A stretch of DNA of 28,903 nt, from assembly GCA_050633205.1 (NCBI GenBank), contig JBOEGA010000124.1, positions 1-28,903 on the forward strand, read 5' to 3'. The position numbers and the translations under genes are program-made. The notes under the pieces were generated by a model. The model saw only the letters and a program-made list of their open reading frames with translations, did no database searches and was not told the origin of the DNA. Position 1 is the stretch's first letter, and every line of letters starts with the position of its first letter. The DNA comes from CBDHHC01 sp050633205 (lineage in GTDB: Bacteria; Pseudomonadota; Alphaproteobacteria; Rhizobiales; CBDHHC01). Below, one piece after another: positions 22,677 to 28,903 of this stretch.

Positions 22677-23411
22677 ATGGGAGCACAGGATATCAGTTGG
22701 CTTTGCAGGCCAATAGCACATCGTGGATTCCATGATAAAGCTAATGGAATTATCGAAAATTCCGCATCTGCAGTCAAAGCTGCGATCAGCAGGGGGTACG
22801 CCATTGAAGTTGATGTTCAGGCATCATCGGAGCTGGAACCTATTGTATTCCATGACAGAAAGCTTAGTCGTTTGACCCCGGAAAAGGGGAGGGTGCAGCA
22901 CCGTTCATTGCCCGAACTTAAATCGATTCAATACAAAGGCAGCGATGACCATATTATCTGTCTGAAGCAGTTGCTTGAACTTGTTGACGGGCAGGTGCCC
23001 ATACTTGTGGAGATCAAGGGCCGGAAAAACAGTGCGAGAGAATTCGGCAGGCGTGTAGGGCAGATTACAAAAGATTATCCTGGCCCGGTTGCAGTAATGT
23101 CATTTGAACCCGAGCTGGTAATATCGTGCATAGAAGCTGCACCGGAATTGCCGCGCGGACTGACGATATCCTATTTCGGAATGCCTGTAGCAGGTTTTGC
23201 AAAATTTGCGGCCATGTATGTTGGAATAGGGCGGCGCATTCAACCACAGTTTATTGCCTGTGATGTGCGGACATTGCCCGGCCTGCTTCCGGTTGTGCTA
23301 AAAAACGTACTGGGAATGAAGTTGCTGGCCTGGACGGTCTGTAAGCAAAAGCAGATTGTTAAGGCGGAGAAATGGGCCGATGCCATGATATTTGAAGGTT
23401 TTGAAGCGTGA
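22677..23411 (+). CDS. Glycerophosphodiester phosphodiesterase family protein
   Basis: The 244-residue product from ATG 22677 has the GDPD core: A-H-R-G (catalytic H15), E-N-S (28-30), metal ligands E44 and D46 in I-E-V-D-V, and H59-D60 in F-H-D. L-V-E-I-K and an A-W-T-V near the end are also family marks. There is no signal peptide, so it should act in the cytoplasm, hydrolysing glycerophosphodiesters to glycerol-3-phosphate and an alcohol. It starts 3 bp after the RidA stop and its stop overlaps the next start (GTGA at 23408-23411), so the three genes are co-translated. Confidence 0.92.
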   Translation: MGAQDISWLCRPIAHRGFHDKANGIIENSASAVKAAISRGYAIEVDVQASSELEPIVFHDRKLSRLTPEKGRVQHRSLPELKSIQYKGSDDHIICLKQLLELVDGQVPILVEIKGRKNSAREFGRRVGQITKDYPGPVAVMSFEPELVISCIEAAPELPRGLTISYFGMPVAGFAKFAAMYVGIGRRIQPQFIACDVRTLPGLLPVVLKNVLGMKLLAWTVCKQKQIVKAEKWADAMIFEGFEA

Positions 23412-24577
23412 ATGAAGAGATTGCCTATTCTGTGCATATCAAAACGGCGATTGAGGAAATCCCCGCAGAAAAATGGGATGCACTGGCTAACCCTTCACCC
23501 GAAACCTATAACCCTTTTATTACACATGCTTTTCTCAAATCCCTGGAAGATGCCGGTTGTGTCGGTATAGATGAAGGCTGGGCTCCAGTGCATCTTGCTT
23601 TGTGCGATCAGAATGAGGAAGCGCTGGGTTATATGCCATGCTATCTCAAGCTGCATAGTCAGGGTGAGTTTGTTTTTGATCATGGCTGGGCAAATGCTTC
23701 AGAGCAAATGGGCAAGCGTTACTACCCGAAACTTCAGGCTGCAGTACCGTTTACTCCTGTTGTTGGCCCGAAACTACTTGTTGCTGAAGGGCCTGAAAAA
23801 GAACAGTATCAGAAGCTTCTCGTATCCGGTGCTCTTCAGTTACTGGAGCAGTATGAAGCATCATCCCTGCACATGACCTTCCTGAACCCTTCCGAACGTA
23901 AGCTGCTGAATGATATGGGGCTTCTATCGCGAACTGATCATCAGTTCCACTGGCAGAACAATCAGTACAATACATTCGATGATTTTCTGGAAACACTGTC
24001 CTCGCGCAAGCGAAAGGGTGTCAGAAAAGAACGCCGGGAAGCTGTCTCAAATAATATCGATATCAAATGGGTCACCGGAGATGAAATAACGGAAGATCAC
24101 TGGGATGCTTTCTTTCAGTTCTACATTGATACCAGTATGGGAAAATGGGGTCGGGTATATTTAAACCGGGAGTTTTTCTCTCTTATTGGTGAAAGGCTGG
24201 CTGATGACATTCTTCTCATTCTCTGCGAGCGGGAAGGCAGGACAATAGCCGGAGCGCTGAACCTGATCGGGGGGGATTGTCTGTATGGCAGATACTGGGG
24301 TGCAATCGAACATCACAAATTCCTTCATTTTGAAACCTGCTATTATCAGGCAATTGATTTTGCCATCGAAAAAGGCCTGAAACGGGTTGAGGCAGGTGCA
24401 CAGGGACAGCATAAACTGGCCCGCGGATATATGCCCGCAACCACCTACAGCGCTCATTATATCGCAGACCCGCGCCTGAGACAGGCAATTGCTTACCATC
24501 TTGAAGGTGAGCGGGAATATGTTGATAAGGAAGGTGCAGTTTTGTCCTCTATGGCGCCATATGCTAAGGATAAATAA
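23408..24577 (+). CDS. GNAT/FemAB-like N-acyltransferase (COG3146/DUF482 type)
   Basis: The 389-residue product starts at GTG 23408, overlapping the GDPD stop. Characteristic phrases are P-F-I-T-H-A-F-L-K-S-L-E, G-Y-M-P-C-Y-L-K-L-H-S-Q-G-E-F-V-F-D-H-G-W-A, S-S-R-K-R-K-G-V-R-K-E-R, F-Y-x-D-T-S-M-G-K-W-G and V-E-A-G-A-Q-G-Q-H-K-L-A-R-G-Y. These define a proteobacterial family with two GNAT-like halves related to FemAB peptidyltransferases. The substrate is not established. Tight linkage to a phosphodiesterase and RidA is the usual setting. Confidence 0.88.
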   Translation: MNEEIAYSVHIKTAIEEIPAEKWDALANPSPETYNPFITHAFLKSLEDAGCVGIDEGWAPVHLALCDQNEEALGYMPCYLKLHSQGEFVFDHGWANASEQMGKRYYPKLQAAVPFTPVVGPKLLVAEGPEKEQYQKLLVSGALQLLEQYEASSLHMTFLNPSERKLLNDMGLLSRTDHQFHWQNNQYNTFDDFLETLSSRKRKGVRKERREAVSNNIDIKWVTGDEITEDHWDAFFQFYIDTSMGKWGRVYLNREFFSLIGERLADDILLILCEREGRTIAGALNLIGGDCLYGRYWGAIEHHKFLHFETCYYQAIDFAIEKGLKRVEAGAQGQHKLARGYMPATTYSAHYIADPRLRQAIAYHLEGEREYVDKEGAVLSSMAPYAKDK

Positions 24578-24622
24578 AAAGTGAAACAGATTCTTTCGGG
24601 GTTCTTTTAGGGGGGCAGGTTT

Positions 24623-25045
24623 ATGTCATACGATACCCAGAATATCTTCGCAAAAATATTACGCGATGAAATGCCATGTCATAAGGTTTATGAAGATGAA
24701 AAAACCTTTGCATTTATGGATATAATGCCCCGCACAGTGGGCCATGCTCTGGTTATTCCCAAAAATGGTTCCAGAAATATCCTTGATGTAGAGCCAGAAG
24801 ACCTGCAAGCCGTGATTATAACATCTCAAAAAATTGGCAAGGCTGCCATGAAAGCATTTGGTGCCCCTGGTCTGAATATCATGCAGTTTAATGAACCTGC
24901 GGGCGGGCAGGAAGTGTATCACCTGCATTTTCATGTTCTGCCCAGATATGAAGACGTTGCTTTGTTACCGCCGGGGAAAATGGGTGATCAAAAACTACTG
25001 GCTGAACATGCAGAAAAACTGAAATCTGTATTGGCAGATATGTGA
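24623..25045 (+). CDS. HIT-family hydrolase/nucleotidyltransferase
   Basis: The 140-residue product has the complete histidine triad H100-L-H102-F-H104-V-L, preceded by the G-H-A-L-V-I-P-K segment near 40 and L-N-I-M-Q-F-N near 84. HIT proteins of the Hint type hydrolyse AMP-linked substrates through the middle or last His of the triad. Length is normal for the bacterial type. AGG sits close to the ATG. It follows the GNAT gene by 45 bp and precedes the next gene by 3 bp, so it is probably in the same operon. Confidence 0.94.
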   Translation: MSYDTQNIFAKILRDEMPCHKVYEDEKTFAFMDIMPRTVGHALVIPKNGSRNILDVEPEDLQAVIITSQKIGKAAMKAFGAPGLNIMQFNEPAGGQEVYHLHFHVLPRYEDVALLPPGKMGDQKLLAEHAEKLKSVLADM

Positions 25046-25048
25046 TTT

Positions 25049-25684
25049 ATGGCCAGAGTACTTGTAATAGGCGCAGGACGTGGTGTTGGTCTGGAGACAG
25101 TCTGGCAGGCTCTTGAAGCAGGCCATGAGGTTGGTGCGCTGGCGCGTTCGGCCAGCGCAATAGAAATTGAGCACAGAAACCTGGATAAAATAAATGCAGA
25201 TGCTACAGGCGCAGATGCGCTTGATCGAGCAATCGCAGGGTATGATGTTGTTATAACGACGCTCGGTATTGCTCCTACCTTCAGCAAAGTAACCCTGTTC
25301 TCGGAAACCGCAGCAAATGTTATTCAGGCAATGCAGAATAATGATATTCGTCGTCTGATCGCTGTTACCGGTCTCGGAGCAGGGAACAGCAAGGGCACTG
25401 GTGGATTGTTATATGCCAGATTTCTGCAGCCATTAATGCTGGGACCTATTTATGCGGATAAAGACAGGGAAGAAAAGCTTATCCAGGAAAGTAATCTGGA
25501 ATGGACGATAGTCCGTCCGGGTTTTCTGACCAGGCTTCCAAAACGCAGTGACTATCATGTACTGGTTGAGCCTGAAGAGTGGCGGGCCGGTTTTATTACA
25601 CGCAGCGATGTTGCAGATTTTCTGGTTAAACAGATTACTGACAGAGGTCTGATAGGAAAAACACCGATGCTGGTGAATGACTGA
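25049..25684 (+). CDS. NAD(P)-binding Rossmann-fold protein (atypical SDR type)
   Basis: The 211-residue product begins with the dinucleotide-binding motif V-L-V-I-G-A-G-R-G-V-G (4-14) and A-L-A-R-S at 30-34, followed by D-V-V-I-T-T-L-G, R-R-L-I-A-V-T-G-L-G-A-G and W-T-I-V-R-P-G-F-L. This is the SDR-a5/NmrA-like layout of small NAD(P)H-binding proteins without a typical Y-x-x-x-K centre. They act as reductases, flavin reductases or sensors; the role here is unknown. The ATG follows the HIT stop by 3 bp. Confidence 0.85.
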   Translation: MARVLVIGAGRGVGLETVWQALEAGHEVGALARSASAIEIEHRNLDKINADATGADALDRAIAGYDVVITTLGIAPTFSKVTLFSETAANVIQAMQNNDIRRLIAVTGLGAGNSKGTGGLLYARFLQPLMLGPIYADKDREEKLIQESNLEWTIVRPGFLTRLPKRSDYHVLVEPEEWRAGFITRSDVADFLVKQITDRGLIGKTPMLVND

Positions 25685-25771
25685 ATTTTTAGTAAGCATT
25701 GATAAAATAAACAATGTGATTGCCACGTAATTTTTGAGGTAATCCGCTTAAAAACAATAAAGGTTTAAAGA

Positions 25772-26575
25772 ATGTTCTACTATGTCTCGAAAATAATCTG
25801 GTTTTTTATACAACCCTCCGGATTCCTGATTTTTCTGGGTGGTTTCGGGGCGTTGCTTTTGTGGACGCGCTGGGCATTGACGGGGAGAAAAATTGTAACC
25901 CTTAGTGTTATCGGTTTGATGATCATTGCTTTGACGCCAATCGGCTATCTGCTTCTGCTACCACTGGAAGAGCGTTTTCCCAAGACAGACCTGAACAAAC
26001 TCGGCGGTCCTCCTACAGGTATTATAATCCTTGGTGGTGTATCAAATTCTACTATTTCCAGAGACCGCAATACATTTGCGTTGAATGATCGCGCGGAAAG
26101 GCTTACTGCAGCGGTTGAGCTGGCGAACCGTTTTCCTGAAGCAAAAGTTGTTTTCAGTGGAGGTTCTGGCGGTATTATTGTCGATGCCGGGGAACCTGAA
26201 GCAGTCAGTGTTGGAAAATTTCTCGTTGCAATGGGTATCAAAGAAGACAGGATAATTCTTGAAGACAGATCGCGAAATACTATTGAGAATGCCCAGTTTT
26301 CAAAAGACCTTTTGAATCCGAAGCCGGGGGAACGCTGGCTTATTATCACGTCTGCTTTCCATATGCCGCGCTCAATGGGGTGTTTCCGCAAGGTAGGATT
26401 TGAAGTTTATCCATGGACAGTAGATTATAACACTCACGGTATTACTGATGTTACCAAGCTGCCAAGGGCTGTGTCCAAAGGTATGTTGAGAACCGACATT
26501 GCTGTCAGAGAGTGGATCGGCCTGATTGCGTACTGGGCAACTGGAAAAATACCAACTCTGTTTCCTAGTCAATAA
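25772..26575 (+). CDS. YdcF/ElyC-family (DUF218) membrane protein
   Basis: The 267-residue product has two N-terminal membrane segments (about 12-32 and 40-62) and then a periplasmic DUF218 domain. Its marks are G-I-I-I-L-G-G, A-E-R-L-T-A-A-V-E-L-A, V-V-F-S-G-G-S-G, S-R-N-T-I-E-N-A and I-T-S-A-F-H-M-P-R-S-M-G-C-F-R. E. coli relatives ElyC and SanA affect envelope/peptidoglycan precursor balance. AAAGG lies 8 nt before the ATG. It is separated by 87 bp from the SDR gene, and its 3' end overlaps the convergent glycosyltransferase gene by 11 bp. Confidence 0.88.
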   Translation: MFYYVSKIIWFFIQPSGFLIFLGGFGALLLWTRWALTGRKIVTLSVIGLMIIALTPIGYLLLLPLEERFPKTDLNKLGGPPTGIIILGGVSNSTISRDRNTFALNDRAERLTAAVELANRFPEAKVVFSGGSGGIIVDAGEPEAVSVGKFLVAMGIKEDRIILEDRSRNTIENAQFSKDLLNPKPGERWLIITSAFHMPRSMGCFRKVGFEVYPWTVDYNTHGITDVTKLPRAVSKGMLRTDIAVREWIGLIAYWATGKIPTLFPSQ

Positions 26576-27431
26576 CCAGATTATAATAAAGACGGCGTGT
26601 TTCAGTCCACAATCGATAAAATGGAACACGCCACCTTTTGCTGAGTGGCGGATCTCCCCATTTGCGTGGGAACAGGCTGCGGGCCCGTGGTTTCTTTCTG
26701 TGTACTTCAATTGTGCTGATGACCGGACGGTTGCTGAGTGGCATAGGCATAACTCCTCTTAGCTTCAGCCCGTGTTCAAAATTCCGGTCAAAGATATGAT
26801 CAAAAGGCAGCCGTGCAGGTATTAATTGCTGATACAGTCTTCCAACCGCTTTCTTTGAGATGACATAACCGGTTGCCCGTCCTGTCTGTGTAATAAATGA
26901 TGTAAGCCTGTTGCCCTCTCCAAGGTCAGCGCATGTTCTCTGATATCCCGGATGGCTTGAATGAAGCTTCACCAAGTCCCATTGATCACCGGCATTCTTT
27001 AACCCCTCCAGAACATCCGCCAGTGCAGGTGAAATATCAGCATCATCTTCCAGAATAACCCCATATTTATGCCCTGAGTTCATAAATGATTCCAATGCGC
27101 GGAGGTGGCTTAGGTAACATCCTATTTCTGCCGGCAGTGCATCTCTGTGATGGAATCTGCTCCAGTGGTCAAAGTCAATAACACTCTGAACCTCACAGTC
27201 ATCCATCTTGAGAGCGGTACCATCTACTGCGGGAATACGTTCATATTGAAGTTCCAAAGTTCCGAGTTGTTTGGCCATGGCATCGAGGCGGTCAGGGCTT
27301 CTATCCATATTTATAATGTATATCTGAAAATCTCTGGTCGATTCTCTGGTTTGAAGGTCACTTTTCATAGAGGAAGCAGCTTTCCGTGCAAGCACCATAT
27401 CTGGCAATTTTATGGAAAGAATTGATTGCAT
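26565..27431 (-). CDS. Family 25 (LPS biosynthesis) glycosyltransferase
   Basis: The 288-residue product carries the family signature: I-Y-I-I-N-M-D-R-S-P-D-R at about 37-48, A-V-D-G near 68, E-I-G-C-Y-L-S-H (102-109) and I-L-E-D-D-A-D-I (126-133), the acidic metal/sugar-nucleotide site. These enzymes add sugars, often galactose, to the LPS core or capsule at the inner face of the inner membrane. Residues 1-33 look non-family, and later ATG codons (27398, 27368) could be the true start; none has a good ribosome-binding site. The gene stands alone, not in a polysaccharide cluster. Confidence 0.88.
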   Translation of the reverse strand: MQSILSIKLPDMVLARKAASSMKSDLQTRESTRDFQIYIINMDRSPDRLDAMAKQLGTLELQYERIPAVDGTALKMDDCEVQSVIDFDHWSRFHHRDALPAEIGCYLSHLRALESFMNSGHKYGVILEDDADISPALADVLEGLKNAGDQWDLVKLHSSHPGYQRTCADLGEGNRLTSFITQTGRATGYVISKKAVGRLYQQLIPARLPFDHIFDRNFEHGLKLRGVMPMPLSNRPVISTIEVHRKKPRARSLFPRKWGDPPLSKRWRVPFYRLWTETRRLYYNLVID

Positions 27432-27600
27432 CAGCGCAAAAATAAAGAGGAAAATTGTTAAGAAACAGCAGGTTGTGGAGAACCTTGATTCTCTATGCCA
27501 AAAAAGCGAATTGACGCAGATCTTAGTGCTGCCTTCTTAAAAGTTTACTTTAAGTGGATAAATTCCTTATGCTTGAAGAAAAAAAGCCGGAGTAAGCGCA

Positions 27601-28623
27601 ATGGGATTTCTTTTTGGTTCCAGCAAAAAAGAAAAAGAAGCGAAAGTACCTGAAGAAACAGAAGTATCTGAAAATGTTAAAATGTTTTCTGATGACGAGG
27701 ATCTGCTGGATGCCTATTCCAGCGCAGTATCAGAAGCTGTTACAAAGGTCGAACCTTCAGTCGTACATGTTGATGTAAAGAAACGTCTGCGAACCAAAAT
27801 GGAAAGCGGGTCAGGCGTTGTTGTTTCGGAAGACGGACTGATCCTGACGAATCATCATGTTGTGGAAGATACCGCTTATATTCAGATTTCTGATATTGAC
27901 GGGCGGACATACAGGGCAAGATTACTTGGTTCTGACCCGGATACCGATCTGGCAGTGCTCAGAGCAGATATTGATGATAAGCTTCCTGCTGCTGCTATGG
28001 GAGATTCATCTAAACTGAGAAAAGGTCAGATTGCTATTGCTATTGGCAGCCCATTTGGGTTTGAGGCAACTGTAACTGCAGGCATTATCAGTGCGGTAGG
28101 GCGGTCCCTGAGAGCGCATCCAACTCAGGTTATCGATGATGTTATCCAGACTGATGCTGCCCTCAACCCGGGTAACTCGGGCGGACCTCTGATTTCAACC
28201 AGAGGGGAGGTTATTGGAATTAATACAGCTATCATTCCCTATGCTCAGGGAATTTGCTTTTCAGTCGCCAGTAATACGGCTTCAGATACACTGAGCCAGA
28301 TTATCAAACATGGCCGTGTTCGCCGTGCCTATATCGGGCTGGTTGCTCACCGGGTAGAGCTGCGGGCCCATGTGGCCAGTAAGTATGGTCTGGAACACAG
28401 GCTGTGCGTTGGTGTGATTGATGTACAGCGTAACGGCCCTGCGGACCTTGCCGGCCTGAAGACCGGAGATATCATAGTATCCATTGATCAGCTACAGGTG
28501 AAGGGGGTTGATGAACTTCTGAAGATGATGGATGAAACAAAAATAAGGCAGTCTGTTGAAGTCTCATTCCTTCGGGAAGGTGAGCTGCGCTCTACAAATA
28601 TGATTGCATCTGAGAGGTATTAG
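27601..28623 (+). CDS. HtrA-like serine protease (S1C) with PDZ domain, no export signal
   Basis: The 340-residue product has a trypsin-like domain with His86 (T-N-H-H-V-V), Asp116 (D-P-D-T-D-L-A-V) and Ser193 (N-P-G-N-S-G-G-P), then one PDZ-like domain (about 240-335: G-P-A-D-L-A-G-L-K-T-G-D-I-I-V-S-I-D). Unlike DegP/DegS it has no signal peptide or membrane anchor: the first 40 residues are Lys/Glu/Asp-rich. The ATG is supported by GGAG 8 nt upstream. A cytoplasmic role or non-classical localisation follows if the start is right. A short AAAAGT/ACTTTT hairpin lies downstream (28647-28665). Confidence 0.93.
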   Translation: MGFLFGSSKKEKEAKVPEETEVSENVKMFSDDEDLLDAYSSAVSEAVTKVEPSVVHVDVKKRLRTKMESGSGVVVSEDGLILTNHHVVEDTAYIQISDIDGRTYRARLLGSDPDTDLAVLRADIDDKLPAAAMGDSSKLRKGQIAIAIGSPFGFEATVTAGIISAVGRSLRAHPTQVIDDVIQTDAALNPGNSGGPLISTRGEVIGINTAIIPYAQGICFSVASNTASDTLSQIIKHGRVRRAYIGLVAHRVELRAHVASKYGLEHRLCVGVIDVQRNGPADLAGLKTGDIIVSIDQLQVKGVDELLKMMDETKIRQSVEVSFLREGELRSTNMIASERY

Positions 28624-28802
28624 AGCATGTTTCAGGGGGCCATCCAAAAAGTTTTAAGGACTTTTCCTCCACTGCCTTTCTGCGTAAGTGTAACCTTCGT
28701 ATTGTGTCTGGCATAAGAATGATGACTCCGGAATTTGATGCAGATATTTAAGGTGAAAGCTGGCTGAATATCTGAACAGGAACTGGTGGAGTTGTTCTGC
28801 AG

Positions 28803-28901
28803 TTAACGAAGCCAGACTTCAACGCGGCGGTTCTTATAGCGTCCTTCTCTGGTATTGTTACAGCTTACAGGGAGCAGTTCACCATAACCTCTTACGTTTA
28901 G
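28803..28901 (-). CDS. C-terminus of an OmpA-domain protein (5' part outside window)
   Basis: Thirty-two codons plus a stop are visible. They read R-G-Y-G-E-L-L-P-V-S-C-N-N-T, then E-G-R-Y-K-N-R-R-V-E-V-W-L-R. The G-Y-G-E-x-x-P-x-x-x-N-x-T-x-x-G-R-x-x-N-R-R-V-E pattern is the classic end of the OmpA C-terminal domain, which binds peptidoglycan from the outer membrane or from lipoproteins and MotB-type proteins. The gap 28624-28802 to the protease gene holds only the weak hairpin noted there. Confidence 0.88.
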   Translation of the reverse strand, partial: LNVRGYGELLPVSCNNTREGRYKNRRVEVWLR

Positions 28902-28903
28902 CC

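Noticed and set aside
1..28903. CRISPR array or insertion sequence
   Set aside because: No regular repeat-spacer series and no transposase-like frame or terminal inverted repeats with target duplications were seen.

Overview
The window reads as a piece of an alphaproteobacterial chromosome with the integrase-proximal end of a prophage on its left. The lineage call rests on an EipB/DUF1849 envelope protein, a family I know only from Alphaproteobacteria. It is supported by the minus-strand order panB - TPR/YfgM-like - bamB - der - rpsU, and by a phage spike-base protein of the type found near Rhodobacter gene-transfer-agent-like loci. I cannot name the genus. The sequence is moderately AT-rich, and clearly more so between about 5.0 and 8.1 kb.

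Region 1 (1-5011) is the end of a phage late operon, all on the + strand with many 4-base ATGA overlaps. It holds the C-terminus of an upstream lysis or membrane protein, an inner-membrane/outer-membrane spanin pair, a His/Pro/Gln-rich single-TM protein, a spike-base protein, a small virion protein, a protein built of about fourteen 19-residue repeats ending in F-G-G, and three tail-fibre or receptor-binding-like proteins. The last of these ends like a LamG-type carbohydrate-binding domain.

Region 2 (5012-8170) is AT-rich cargo. It has a four-TM protein with its own terminator-like hairpin, then a divergent pair: a fluoroacetate/haloacetate-dehalogenase-like hydrolase (-) against a MarR regulator plus a translationally overlapping SAM methyltransferase (+). 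A perfect 24-bp palindrome sits in the shared promoter. A 39-nt relic of the 3' half of a tRNA-Cys lies just before the integrase.

Region 3 (8171-9697) is a tyrosine integrase, three GTGTCC repeats at exact 12-bp spacing just upstream of it, and an intact tRNA-Ser(UGA) whose 3' end faces the integrase. This tRNA is the likely insertion site. The other prophage end is off the window to the left.

Region 4 (9698-28903) is ordinary core chromosome. It carries prfC; a VOC protein; an acyltransferase-3/SGNH O-acyltransferase; rpsU; der, bamB and a YfgM-like protein (ribosome assembly and outer-membrane barrel assembly); panB; an NnrU-like membrane protein; a DksA/TraR zinc protein; and EipB. These are followed by a + strand run of RidA, a GDPD phosphodiesterase, a GNAT/FemAB-like protein, a HIT hydrolase, an NAD(P)-binding protein and a YdcF/ElyC-like protein. 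The window ends with a family-25 glycosyltransferase (-), an HtrA-like protease without a visible export signal, and the C-terminus of an OmpA-domain protein (-). Two unknown bases (22109-22110) between EipB and RidA may mark an assembly join.
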